A DNA stretch of 64,000 nucleotides from an uncultured Bacteroides sp. (GTDB lineage: Bacteria; Bacteroidota; Bacteroidia; Cytophagales; Cyclobacteriaceae). How positions within the stretch are numbered: the stretch's first letter is position 1; every line of letters begins with the position of its first letter. The DNA is taken from the NCBI GenBank assembly GCA_902168185.1, contig CABHOV010000029.1:62001-126000 (forward strand), in the 5' to 3' direction. The notes under the pieces were generated by a model. The model searched no databases, was not told where the DNA came from, and was given only the letters and a program-made list of their open reading frames with translations. Of this stretch, positions 18,100 through 27,367 are shown piece by piece. The translations under genes and the position numbers were made by a program.

Positions 18100-18834
18100 T
18101 TATATATATAGTTTCTGGCATACGTCACAGAAGAACGTTCTTCGGTTCGTTTTGCCTAAATATTCTTTTTTCAAGGGTACATGGTCTCGGGGGCATGTTC
18201 GTTTGGTATGCGCCAGCCAGTGTTTTTTTAATTCAAATTTTTTCTTCCATTCGAGAAAATCAAAACTATAATTCACCGCTTCGTATACGAGTTCTTTTCT
18301 CTTTACGGGTGGCAGTTTTCCTATCGTGCTTAACGGATGAACTTTGATCCGGAAGAGTACTTCATTTTTAATAATGTTGCCTACACCTGCGAATATATTC
18401 TGATCGAGCAGAGCATCGCAGGCTAATTGTGATGGATTCTTCTTTAGCTTGCTCATCGCATTTGCAGCGCTCCAGTTTTCATTCAACACGTCAGCGGTCC
18501 AATCGTAAAGTTCATCCAGTGGTGCTTCAATGAGTGATAGCGCACACGCATAGAAGTTCAATTCTTTCTTGCCGAACTCCAGATGTAATCGCGGAATAGA
18601 GTCTTTTTGTTCGTTGATCCGATATGTTCCGAATAAAAGAAAATGTACCCGCACCGTAAATTTTGGAAAGCAAATTAAGAAGTGTTTGCCCCAGCTTTTA
18701 AAGTCTGTGATCTTCTTGCCTTTAAGTAATGCCGGATCAAACTTCTTTGTACTGCCACTCACTTCAGTAATTTTCTTTCCTTTAAAAGCTTCCACGGCTT
18801 CTTTTAAAATAACGATCGATGGTCCTTCTGGCAT
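18100..18834 (-). CDS. DNA glycosylase/AP lyase of the Fpg/Nei family (endonuclease VIII-like)
   Basis: A 244-residue protein starting MPEGPSIVILKE: after Met removal the N-terminal proline is the catalytic nucleophile and Glu the partner, as in Fpg/Nei. The helix-two-turn-helix motif is seen around LLDQNIFAGVGNIIKNEVLF. The C-terminal zinc finger is CPRDH...FFCDVCQ, giving Cys-His-Cys-Cys ligands rather than four cysteines if the finger binds zinc. The enzyme removes oxidised bases and nicks the strand. It is the first gene of a two-gene operon with the membrane protein and sits next to the end-joining genes, so the area is a DNA-repair region. The MPEGPS start fixes the start codon. Confidence 0.9.
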   Translation of the reverse strand: MPEGPSIVILKEAVEAFKGKKITEVSGSTKKFDPALLKGKKITDFKSWGKHFLICFPKFTVRVHFLLFGTYRINEQKDSIPRLHLEFGKKELNFYACALSLIEAPLDELYDWTADVLNENWSAANAMSKLKKNPSQLACDALLDQNIFAGVGNIIKNEVLFRIKVHPLSTIGKLPPVKRKELVYEAVNYSFDFLEWKKKFELKKHWLAHTKRTCPRDHVPLKKEYLGKTNRRTFFCDVCQKLYI

Positions 18835-18874
18835 TTGGGAAACAGTTGCGTAAATGAAGTGTCGTTCATATAAA

Positions 18875-18907
18875 ATGCGGCATACGATTCGAATCAGTAT
18901 GCCGCAT
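18875..18907 (-). terminator. Intrinsic terminator of the FAD-Rieske gene
   Basis: A perfect 11-bp inverted repeat ATGCGGCATAC/GTATGCCGCAT with an 11-base loop. On the minus strand it is followed by a T-rich run (TTTATATG), about 25 bases after the stop at 18932. Confidence 0.75.
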
Positions 18908-18931
18908 GATTATAGTATATATAGATAATGA

Positions 18932-20473
18932 TCAGTTTTCTTTCTCTGACAAAGTGCGCAATTCAATCGGTTCAAGGTCGCGACTTGCCGGACCGGTCAC
19001 TACTTTACCATCCGCTGAATAACGTGCACCATGGCATGGGCAATCCCATGTTTGCTCTGCAAGATTCCAGGCTACGCTACATTTCATATGCGTGCAAACC
19101 GGAGATACTGCGTGCAGTGTACCATCACTATCTTTTGATAAAGCGATCACTTCGCCATTGTATTTCACAACTTTACCTTCGCCTTGCGCAAGGCCAGCCA
19201 CACCATCCAGCTCCTCCGTTGCAAACCACTTACCAATGAATTGTTTTACAACATCGGCATTGTGTTCGATGAAGTCGACAAATCCTGCAATAGGCTTGAT
19301 ACGCGATGGCGAGAAGAGATCAGCATATATACTCTCACCCGTAGTGATCAGATCACGTAACACAAGAGCTGCAACACTGCTGAAAGTCATTCCATTTCCG
19401 CCATACCCGGTGGCTACATATACATTTTCTGAATGGCCTGGTAAATGTCCGATGTAGGGTAGGCCATCCGTTGGTTCAAAATATTGAGACGACCATTGAT
19501 ATGCGATTTCACTTACATCGAAATATCTTCTGATTGTACTCTCCAACTGACGGAAACATTTTTCAGTGTTAGCCTCATGACCAGTCTTATGATCTTCGCC
19601 TCCTGCAATCAAATACCTTTCGCCATCCACAACCTGCGTACGATAGTAATGATAAGGATCATACATGTCATACAACAGTCCATCAGGATATTTGCCGTCC
19701 TTTAGCTTTACAGCCATCGCATAGCTTCTCCACGGAGAGCAACGTAAATGCAATAAGTTTATCGAAGGTGGTATATGCGTTGCATAAATAAGCTTCTTCG
19801 TTCTAAAGGTAGAGGACTCAGATTCTATCTCAATGATATCGTCTTCCTCCGTGGTATTGTTTACGCGTGAATACTGCAGGATGGTGCCACCGAGCGCTTC
19901 AAACTGTTTTGCTAAGGCATATATATACTTTAGTGGATGAAACTTGGCTTGTTCCTCTACACGTATCGCTTTTTCAAAAGGAATTGGACTTGGGATGGTG
20001 GAAGTGTATTGCAGATTCAATCCTACCTCTTCACAAGCTTTCGCTATATCGTCCAGTTCTTTGGATTGCTTTTCATCTTGTGAAAAAAGAAATGCAGACG
20101 CTTCTTCAAAACCGCAGTCGATGCTATAATCCTGCACGTGATGTTTGATGAGATGTATAGCATCACGGGTTGCCTGTACAACAAGCTTTGCATTATCCGT
20201 TCCGAAATTTTTTATGATGGTGGTATAAGGATTGTCCAGCAATGTATTCAAATGCGCAGTGGTTCCGCCCGAAGTTCCAAACCCTATATTGTGAGCTTCC
20301 AGTACCAGGCAATTCTTCCCTGACTTTTGCAGTAAAAGCGCAGTCGATATACCTGTAATTCCGCCTCCCACAATTACTACGTCATACAAAAGCGTTGATG
20401 ATGGTTTACGCTGTGTTTCATAAACCGGCATATCCTGCCACAGACTTACATAGGCTCCATCTCGTGTAATCAT
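18932..20473 (-). CDS. FAD-dependent oxidoreductase with C-terminal Rieske [2Fe-2S] domain
   Basis: A 513-residue protein. The N-terminal part is a DAO-type FAD domain, with the dinucleotide motif VVIVGGGITGISTA at about residues 31-45 and a second FAD-contact region VYVATGYGGNGMTFSS near 375. The last 110 residues are a Rieske domain with ligands in CTHMKCS and CPCHGARYS, reached after GEVIALSKDSDGTLHAVSPV. This fusion is known in Bacillus and Bacteroidota proteins of the YhfW type; the substrate, probably an amine or amino acid, is not established. No signal peptide is seen, so it is cytoplasmic. It stands between the repair genes and has its own terminator. Confidence 0.9.
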   Translation of the reverse strand: MITRDGAYVSLWQDMPVYETQRKPSSTLLYDVVIVGGGITGISTALLLQKSGKNCLVLEAHNIGFGTSGGTTAHLNTLLDNPYTTIIKNFGTDNAKLVVQATRDAIHLIKHHVQDYSIDCGFEEASAFLFSQDEKQSKELDDIAKACEEVGLNLQYTSTIPSPIPFEKAIRVEEQAKFHPLKYIYALAKQFEALGGTILQYSRVNNTTEEDDIIEIESESSTFRTKKLIYATHIPPSINLLHLRCSPWRSYAMAVKLKDGKYPDGLLYDMYDPYHYYRTQVVDGERYLIAGGEDHKTGHEANTEKCFRQLESTIRRYFDVSEIAYQWSSQYFEPTDGLPYIGHLPGHSENVYVATGYGGNGMTFSSVAALVLRDLITTGESIYADLFSPSRIKPIAGFVDFIEHNADVVKQFIGKWFATEELDGVAGLAQGEGKVVKYNGEVIALSKDSDGTLHAVSPVCTHMKCSVAWNLAEQTWDCPCHGARYSADGKVVTGPASRDLEPIELRTLSEKEN

Positions 20474-20716
20474 AACTTTATTTTTTAATGTATGTTACAG
20501 TGCATGGTAAATTTTCCGGCCACACGTTAGCGCGGTTTATTTTGGATAATTTGTATCGAGTATAAAAGTATAGGGAAGGCCCTGGGGTGGTAACTCCACA
20601 AAAGTGTTGGGCAGTTATTAGAACAGCCGGCATTCTATGCGCAGGACTATATTGTTCAGGATGATATCAAGCCTCGAGTATATATAGGGAAGCAAGAAGT
20701 GAAACTTCTCTTCGTA

Positions 20717-21928
20717 TCAAAACAGTTTCAACTGTTGATTTTTCTTTGGTGGAACAGCTTTGCCAAAAACAGTGCGGCCTTCGTATTTCCACGACTCATC
20801 GCGTTCCTTTTGAATGACAGCTTCCAGATTCGTATTCGGAATAAAATCTTTTTCAGCACGAATGGAAAGGTCGGAGAGACTCTTGATCGCTTGCTGCTTA
20901 TCGGTTTCGCCAAGCTTTGCTTTCTCAACAGCGGTTTTCAATGTAGCAATGGTTTCATCATATACCTTTACAGGAACTGGAAACGGATGACCATCCTTTC
21001 CGCCATGTGCAAATGAAAATCGAGCCGGGTCTTTAAAACGTGAAGGTGTTCCGTAAATCACTTCGCTAACCAATGTGAGAGATTGAAGTGTACGCGGTCC
21101 GAGTCCTTCGAGTAATAGTAATTCTTCAAAATCTTTAGGTTGTTTTTCGTGTGCCAGCCAAAGTATACTTCCCAATCTTTTTATATCGACATCAGCCGCT
21201 TGCACTTCATGATGCGAGGGCATGGTAAGTTGCCGTATCTCTTTCATCATCCTGTCCGGAGATTCATGCGCCATCTCCAGTAAGCTCGATCGCGTAGGCA
21301 ACGCTTCTTTGGCAACCATGTTTAATATACTTCCCTGATTTTCTCCACAGATAGATGTATGCGGCTCTTCTACAAAGGAAGAGAGTGATGCCGAATGCCA
21401 GTGATACCTTCGGGCGGTAGTACTCATCGGGCTCATGCCTTGTTGTACAACAGCCCATTGTCCTTCATCACTGACTATAAAATTATGAAGGTATAACTGA
21501 AAGCCGTCTTGTATAGCAGTGTTGTCAACCTTAGCACTGAGCTTGCTGCAGCGCACCAGGTATTCACCATCGAGTCCTGTGCGTTCGCCTACCTTTAATA
21601 ATTCGACTGGAGTTTGTCTTGATATTTTTCCTTTGCCTCCGCAGATATATATACCTAGTTCTTTTGCGTGTGGATTGAGCGCGCGTTTCAATGCACCCAT
21701 CACAGAGGTCGTAATCCCCGATGAATGCCAGTCCATTCCCATCACACAACCCAGACTTTGAAACCAGAATGGATCACTGAGTCTGCGCAGCACTTCACCT
21801 TTTCCATACTCTGCTAAAATAGCTTCCGTGATAGCAAGCCCAAGCCTGCCCATCCGTTCGGCAAGCCAACGGGGAACATGTCCATAATGTAAAGGAAGAT
21901 CTGCGGAACCGGAACGCTTCAGTGTCAT
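20717..21928 (-). CDS. DUF763 family protein with a helix-hairpin-helix-like segment
   Basis: A 403-residue soluble protein recognised as DUF763 from its opening (MTLKRSGSADLPLHYGHVPRWL), GLAITEAILAEYGK and QSLGCVMGMDWHSSGITTSV. A segment LLLLEGLGPRTLQSLTLVSEV looks like a helix-hairpin-helix of the kind that binds DNA backbones. The family has no settled function; it is found in archaea and scattered bacteria. Here it lies beside Ku, LigD and a DNA glycosylase, which together with the HhH suggests a nucleic-acid role, by inference. The 243 bases between it and the FAD-Rieske gene hold no clear gene. Confidence 0.85.
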   Translation of the reverse strand: MTLKRSGSADLPLHYGHVPRWLAERMGRLGLAITEAILAEYGKGEVLRRLSDPFWFQSLGCVMGMDWHSSGITTSVMGALKRALNPHAKELGIYICGGKGKISRQTPVELLKVGERTGLDGEYLVRCSKLSAKVDNTAIQDGFQLYLHNFIVSDEGQWAVVQQGMSPMSTTARRYHWHSASLSSFVEEPHTSICGENQGSILNMVAKEALPTRSSLLEMAHESPDRMMKEIRQLTMPSHHEVQAADVDIKRLGSILWLAHEKQPKDFEELLLLEGLGPRTLQSLTLVSEVIYGTPSRFKDPARFSFAHGGKDGHPFPVPVKVYDETIATLKTAVEKAKLGETDKQQAIKSLSDLSIRAEKDFIPNTNLEAVIQKERDESWKYEGRTVFGKAVPPKKNQQLKLF

Positions 21929-22029
21929 CAGATTGTAAAGTAAAGTATTTGTCCGAAAGTTCCATACTTAAAAAAGGAAGTATAGAGGCATGGAATTTTA
22001 AGTTTAATCAAAACAATAACAACGAAGCT

Positions 22030-22293
22030 ATGGCAAAGTATTCAAAATCAGCACAGAAAAAAGTCGCGAAGGTAATGCGCGAGAAAAAAGCCGGAACGCT
22101 TAAAAGTGGTCGCAGCGGAAAAAAAGTTACCAGCCGCAAGCAGGCGATCGCCATTGGTTTATCCGAAGCAAGAAGGGCAGGAGCAAAGGTTCCCAAGAAG
22201 GGAGCGAAGAAAACTGCGAAGAAAGGAGCTAAAAAATCGGCCAGAAAAGGCGCAAAGAGAACTGCGAAGAAAAGTCGCAAGCGATCTTCTTAA
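22030..22293 (+). CDS. DUF6496 small basic protein with histone-like Lys-rich tail
   Basis: An 87-residue protein. The first 55 residues (KKVAKVMREKKAGTLKSGRSG, SRKQAIAIGLSEARRAGAKVP) match the DUF6496 domain, common in Bacteroidota and proteobacteria. The tail is repeats of GAKK and related Lys/Ala/Arg blocks, like bacterial histone H1-like proteins, so it probably binds DNA or RNA non-specifically. I chose the ATG at 22030 because the family starts MAKYSK; the longer frame from 21922 would add 36 residues that look like leader DNA. It is divergent from DUF763 with about 100 bases between starts, at the edge of the repair region. Confidence 0.85.
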   Translation: MAKYSKSAQKKVAKVMREKKAGTLKSGRSGKKVTSRKQAIAIGLSEARRAGAKVPKKGAKKTAKKGAKKSARKGAKRTAKKSRKRSS

Positions 22294-22355
22294 AGCATCT
22301 GAATATATAGGTTTACAATTTGACACGTTGTTTGTAAATGTTTTGAGGGATTGAC

Positions 22356-22388
22356 AAATCCTGACGGATATAGTATCCGTCAGGATTT
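22356..22388 (+). terminator. Strong intrinsic terminator after DUF6496 gene
   Basis: A perfect 15-bp stem (AAATCCTGACGGATA with TATCCGTCAGGATTT) around a three-base loop TAG, followed by a T-rich stretch. It isolates the SusC gene at 22469 from the repair region. Confidence 0.88.
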
Positions 22389-22468
22389 TTTATTTTATTT
22401 TTTTCCTTCCCATCGGTCACACCATTCGGTTCTGTGCATCCAACCTCCTAAAACTTAATCCAAAATCT

Positions 22469-25400
22469 ATGAAGAGGATTTTACAGATCGTATTGCTGGG
22501 ATTCTGTGCGTTTGCTACAGGGACCAGTATCGCGCAAGACCGAAGTATCTCCGGGACGGTGACATCAACAGATGATGGCCAGGGTATTCCCGGAGTAAAT
22601 GTAATGGTGAAGGGAAGCACCATTGGTTCCGTAACCGATGCGAATGGTAAATATACTATAGCGCTGCCTCCTGAAGGTTCAGACCTTGTGTTTTCATTTA
22701 TAGGTTTCAAAACACAGGAGGTAGCAGTCGGTGAACGCTCCGTTGTGGACATTGCACTTGCTCCCGATTTTCAACAGCTCTCGGAGGTTGTCGTGACAGC
22801 CCTTGGTATTGAGCGAAAAGAAAAATCATTGTCGTATGCAGCTCAACAATTAAAGGCCGATGAGAAACTTCGCATTACGCGTGATGCTGATCTCAACACG
22901 ACACTTGCCGGTAAAGTAGCAGGTGTACAGGTATTGAATCAGTCGGGTGCCAAGCTAGGTGCAGCGGCAACGATCCGTATTCGCGGTTCAGCTTCGCTTA
23001 CCGAAAAAAGCCCGCTATATGTTGTTGATGGAACACCGGTAAATAATTTTGAGCGGGGCGCCACGGGAACATCGCCGATAGATTTAGGTATTAATATGGA
23101 TGATGTTGAATCTATATCTATACTCAAAGGTCCGAATGCCACTGCCCTTTATGGCCAACGTGGGGATGCGGGTGTGGTTCAGATTACAACCAAGCGTGGC
23201 AAGAAAACAAAAGGTATAGGTCTTGAACTAAACAGCACAACTACTTTTGAGCAGGTAAATATATTGCCCGAGTATCAGAATACATATGGTGGTGGTGGAA
23301 GCTCGGCATTCAGAACGTTTACCTATAATCCGGGTGTACATCCTGCAGACTGGGCTGTATTTGATGGCAAGAAATATCACGATTACTCGGATGATGCCTC
23401 ATGGGGGCCGAAGATGGACGGCTCTGAATATATACCTTGGTATGCCTGGTATCCCGGAAGTAAATATTCTTTCAAAACAGCAAACTATACAGCACAGCCT
23501 GATAATGTGAGAGATTATTATGAAACCGGCAAAACGTTTAATAACAACATTAATTTTTCGAAGAATGGCGATGGATATTCCGTGCGTGTATCTTATACCA
23601 ATCTTCAGCAGACCGGTATCATCCCGAACACAAATTTAGAACGTCACTATATATCTACACAAAACTCGGCTACGCTGAGTAAGTATATCACGATCGGTTC
23701 CAACATCAATTATACCAACGAAACAGTCTTTGGAAATTTTGATGATAATTACTCAAACTATACGGGGGCGGGCTCTTTTAACCAATGGTTTCACCGCGAC
23801 CTGGACATGGGTATATTGAAAGAGCTGCGTGATTTCAGAACACCTACCGGTGCCCTGGCAAGCTGGAATCACAGTAACCCGAACGCGGCAACAAATTATA
23901 CGTCCACTAATTTTAACCGTGGAAATTACTGGTATAATCCGTACTCCTATATGGATCATATTAATTTTACCACGAAGCGTGATCGCTTGTTCGGTGATAT
24001 AAATTTGTTGGTAAAGCTAAATGATCACTTACGGGTACAAGGGTTTTTCCGGAGAAATCAGTCGTCATCAAATTATGAGAACAAGACACCCTATATCATC
24101 GAGCAAAGTGTAGCGCAGACAAACGCACAGGCAGCCTATAGCACAGGGCAAACGTCCAACGCAGAAAACAACTACGAGTTTTTAGCAAGCTACGACCAGG
24201 TTTTTGGTGATTTCGATATTGATATAAATGCCGGTGGTAACATTCGTCAAAATGTATATAAAGATGTACGCATGGCTACGAACGGAGGGTTGGTTGTTCC
24301 TGATCTCTTTACAGTGTCCAATTCAAAAGGTGCGTTGAACTATTACAACTATCGCCAGGATAAAAGTGTACGAAGTTTATATGGAAGAGCTTCCGTAGGG
24401 TATAAGGACTTTGCATTCCTCGAAGTTACTGCACGAAACGATTGGAGTTCAGCATTGCCGAAGAACAACAATTCCTACTTCTATCCTTCCGTTGGTGCAT
24501 CATTTGTATTCAGTGAATTAACGCAACCCCTTATTCCGTTTTTGTCCTATGGAAAACTACGGGGTAGCTGGGCACAGGTTGGTTCAGATCTCGATCCTTA
24601 TCAATTATACCTTACCTATCCGGTGGATCAAATTCAGTTCGATGGAAATATACTCATGACAACACCCGATCTGTTAACGAACTCCGATATCAAACCATCA
24701 CTCTCTTCTGCGTATGAAATGGGAGTCGATATGAAGTTCCTGAACAATCGCGCCGGTATAAGCTTTACATATTACAATGAAGTAAAGAAAAACGAAATCC
24801 TGAATGTTGATGTAAGTACAGCCAGTGGTTTTTCGGATAAGGTTATTAATGCAGGCAGAGTGGAACGCAACGGTATAGAGCTTCAACTGGAAGGAACCCC
24901 TATATCTACCCGTGCATTTGAGTGGAATATAAGTGTGAATCTGGCGCGTAACAATTCGCGCATCATTGAACTTGCTGAAGGGATAAATTCAGTTAACGCA
25001 TCAACTCCGGGATATGATACATTCGATTATTTCGGATATGTATACCTGGTGAATAAAACAGACTACGATGGTGGCAGTAACAAGTGGGGGCAGATTCGCG
25101 GTGTTGGTATAGAGCGCGTCAACGGGCAGCCGGTATTGAATGATGATGGTACATATGTATTCAAGAACGATGTATTCTTTGGTTCTGTGCTTCCCGATTT
25201 TACGGGCGGTGTATTGAATAATTTTACGTATAAGAATTTTTCATTGGCCATAGCTCTGGACTTCCAGCGTGGTGGTAAATATTTCTCGCTGTCTAATTAC
25301 TGGGGTGAATATTCCGGATTGATGGAAAACACTGCCGCTAGAAACAGCAATGGTAAAAACGTGCGTGATGATGTAGCCGAAGGTGGTGGTATACATGTGA

Positions 25401-25729
25401 AAGGTATAAATGCAGAGGGCCAACCCGTAGAGTATGATTTATCCGCATTCAATTACTTCCACCAGTTTGGTAACAATGATATACTCGACAACTCGGTCTT
25501 TGACGCATCGTATGTAAAACTTCGTGAGATCAGCTTGGGATATCGTGTACCGTTAAAGAGTAACAGCGTCCTGCAGAACCTTACGTTCTCGGTGGTGGCG
25601 CGAAATCCATGGCTGCTATATCTATCCAACCGGAATATAGATGCATCTGAACTTTCTCAGCGGTGGGGAGAGAACGGCCAACAACCGGGCACGCGCTCGC
25701 TTGGATTTAATATTAAAGCATCCTTCTGA
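22469..25729 (+). CDS. SusC/RagA-type TonB-dependent outer-membrane transporter
   Basis: A 1086-residue protein with a Sec signal peptide (MKRILQIVLLGFCAF...TSIAQ), a carboxypeptidase-regulatory-like Ig domain (about 25-110, ending ALAPDFQQLSEVVVTALG), a plug domain (about 125-235 with LAGKVAGVQVLNQSGAKLG and ILKGPNATALYGQRG) and a 22-stranded barrel ending in Phe. With the SusD lipoprotein 19 bases downstream it forms a pair that binds a nutrient, typically a glycan or peptide, at the cell surface and imports it with TonB energy. No STN domain and no sigma/FecR pair are present, so it is not under the FecIR-type signalling seen at the second locus. No enzyme gene nearby hints at the substrate. 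Confidence 0.95.
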   Translation: MKRILQIVLLGFCAFATGTSIAQDRSISGTVTSTDDGQGIPGVNVMVKGSTIGSVTDANGKYTIALPPEGSDLVFSFIGFKTQEVAVGERSVVDIALAPDFQQLSEVVVTALGIERKEKSLSYAAQQLKADEKLRITRDADLNTTLAGKVAGVQVLNQSGAKLGAAATIRIRGSASLTEKSPLYVVDGTPVNNFERGATGTSPIDLGINMDDVESISILKGPNATALYGQRGDAGVVQITTKRGKKTKGIGLELNSTTTFEQVNILPEYQNTYGGGGSSAFRTFTYNPGVHPADWAVFDGKKYHDYSDDASWGPKMDGSEYIPWYAWYPGSKYSFKTANYTAQPDNVRDYYETGKTFNNNINFSKNGDGYSVRVSYTNLQQTGIIPNTNLERHYISTQNSATLSKYITIGSNINYTNETVFGNFDDNYSNYTGAGSFNQWFHRDLDMGILKELRDFRTPTGALASWNHSNPNAATNYTSTNFNRGNYWYNPYSYMDHINFTTKRDRLFGDINLLVKLNDHLRVQGFFRRNQSSSNYENKTPYIIEQSVAQTNAQAAYSTGQTSNAENNYEFLASYDQVFGDFDIDINAGGNIRQNVYKDVRMATNGGLVVPDLFTVSNSKGALNYYNYRQDKSVRSLYGRASVGYKDFAFLEVTARNDWSSALPKNNNSYFYPSVGASFVFSELTQPLIPFLSYGKLRGSWAQVGSDLDPYQLYLTYPVDQIQFDGNILMTTPDLLTNSDIKPSLSSAYEMGVDMKFLNNRAGISFTYYNEVKKNEILNVDVSTASGFSDKVINAGRVERNGIELQLEGTPISTRAFEWNISVNLARNNSRIIELAEGINSVNASTPGYDTFDYFGYVYLVNKTDYDGGSNKWGQIRGVGIERVNGQPVLNDDGTYVFKNDVFFGSVLPDFTGGVLNNFTYKNFSLAIALDFQRGGKYFSLSNYWGEYSGLMENTAARNSNGKNVRDDVAEGGGIHVKGINAEGQPVEYDLSAFNYFHQFGNNDILDNSVFDASYVKLREISLGYRVPLKSNSVLQNLTFSVVARNPWLLYLSNRNIDASELSQRWGENGQQPGTRSLGFNIKASF

Positions 25730-25748
25730 TAACCTATAAATAATTATT

Positions 25749-27242
25749 ATGTCATTCACTATATTCAGAAAAAGACAATGGAAAGTTTTTGCCATGTTGT
25801 TGTTGAGCGTTGGTTGCTCTGATTTCGGTGACACCAACGACAATCCGAACGCATCACGTGTACCCGTACCGTTTGCTTTACTCACGGAAGCTATAACGGG
25901 CGTGCCCTCTACAGAAGCCGGTCGTTCACTGCGCGGAGGTATAGCTGGCATTCAAACCGTTGGTGCCCCCGAGCCTATGCTATATGCTCAATACTGGTCG
26001 CAGAGTCAATATCCGGAAGATTCACAATACTCCACGACGTTTGCTCTTTGGGACAATTACTATGCTGTATCGTTACAAGACTTGCAGTCAATTATAGACT
26101 TCAATACAAATGAGGAAACAAAACTGCAGATGTCGCAGTTTGCATCCAACAACAATCAGCTTGCAGTAGCACGGATTCTGAAGGCATATCTATTCTGGGT
26201 GGTAACCGATCGTTGGGGAGATGTTCCCTATACAGATGCGTTAAAGAAAAATACACAACCTTCATATACTCCTCAACAGCAGATATATACTGATCTCTTC
26301 AAGGAGTTGCGCGAAGCTGGTGATCAGTTTGATAACGGACCGATGCTTGGCGGGGATATACTCTTTCACGAAGATGCTGCCAAATGGAAAAAGTTTGCAA
26401 ACTCCCTGCGCATGCTCATGGCGTTGCGCATTTCAAACGTTGATCCCGGTACAGCGAAAACAGAATTCCTCAGCGCACTGAATGACGATGACGGTCACAT
26501 TACCGATAACAGTGATAACGCTTTCGTAGCATTTTTGGATGATGATAAATTGCGGAATCCATTGCATGTACTATTTGATGGGCGTGATGATTACGGTGCA
26601 AGTGATGTATTGGTGAATACTTTAAAAGATCTGAACGATCCGCGCATCACGGTCTTTGTTGATCCGACCGAATCAGACGAATATATAGGACTTCCCTATG
26701 GATTGCGGCGTGAGTTGTTGATTGATTGGACAAATGAGAATGAATACTCTCGTCCCGGAAGTGCCATTCGTGAAACTACATCCCGTGGCTATATACTTAC
26801 GGCATCACAGATCTTGTTTGCAAAAGCAGAAGCCGCGTTATTGAATTGGACAACGGATGATGCTACAGATCTATACTATGCTGCTATTCAGGCATCGTGG
26901 AATCAACAGGATGTTTTTAATCAGGATGCGTTTGAAGAATATACCGCACAGGAAGCCGTGGAATTTACAGGCACACAAGAGGAGAAACTTTCGAAGATCG
27001 GTACCCAACGCTGGATCGCTTTATATCCAAATGGAACGGAAGCATGGTTTGAATGGAGAAGGACCGGTTATCCGAACTTACAACCTACGCCCTATGCGGT
27101 GAACGCGAGCAAGCAGATTCCCAGGCGATATGCTTATCCCAACGTAGAGGCTACACTGAATAAACTGAACTACCAGGAAGCCTCCGGAAGAATTAACGGA
27201 GGCGATACACACGATAGTCACGTGTGGTGGGATGTACAATAA
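25749..27242 (+). CDS. SusD/RagB-type surface nutrient-binding lipoprotein
   Basis: A 497-residue protein with a lipoprotein signal peptide ending in the lipobox LSVGC (cysteine near residue 25), followed by NPNASRVPVPFALLTEAI, the usual opening of the SusD-like 2 family. Tetratricopeptide-like helices include AVARILKAYLFWVVTDRWGD and QILFAKAEAALLNW. It is anchored on the outer face of the outer membrane and acts as the lid over the SusC barrel encoded 19 bases upstream. The two are one transcription unit that ends at the hairpin 27272-27301. Confidence 0.93.
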   Translation: MSFTIFRKRQWKVFAMLLLSVGCSDFGDTNDNPNASRVPVPFALLTEAITGVPSTEAGRSLRGGIAGIQTVGAPEPMLYAQYWSQSQYPEDSQYSTTFALWDNYYAVSLQDLQSIIDFNTNEETKLQMSQFASNNNQLAVARILKAYLFWVVTDRWGDVPYTDALKKNTQPSYTPQQQIYTDLFKELREAGDQFDNGPMLGGDILFHEDAAKWKKFANSLRMLMALRISNVDPGTAKTEFLSALNDDDGHITDNSDNAFVAFLDDDKLRNPLHVLFDGRDDYGASDVLVNTLKDLNDPRITVFVDPTESDEYIGLPYGLRRELLIDWTNENEYSRPGSAIRETTSRGYILTASQILFAKAEAALLNWTTDDATDLYYAAIQASWNQQDVFNQDAFEEYTAQEAVEFTGTQEEKLSKIGTQRWIALYPNGTEAWFEWRRTGYPNLQPTPYAVNASKQIPRRYAYPNVEATLNKLNYQEASGRINGGDTHDSHVWWDVQ

Positions 27243-27271
27243 CCTTATTGGATTTGTTTGATTCCTAACCG

Positions 27272-27301
27272 AAAGTGTCCGGAGGAAATTCCGGGCACTT
27301 T
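27272..27301 (+). terminator. Intrinsic terminator after the first SusCD pair
   Basis: Arms AAAGTGTCCGGA (27272-27283) and TCCGGGCACTTT (27290-27301) pair with one wobble, followed by TTCAC; a modest T tail. Confidence 0.7.
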
Positions 27302-27367
27302 TCACAAAAAATGAAGTATCCCACAACGGATGGGTTACATGCTTTTACCATTTTGAATTTTAAGAAT

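Noticed and set aside
20590-20700. Plus-strand stretch reading EQPAFYAQDYIVQDDIKPRV, resembling a gene remnant
   Set aside because: No start codon, an upstream in-frame stop, and no family recognised; too short to call a pseudogene.
21922-22029. N-terminal extension of the DUF6496 gene by 36 codons
   Set aside because: The family starts at MAKYSK (22030); the extra residues overlap the start of the divergent DUF763 gene and look non-coding.
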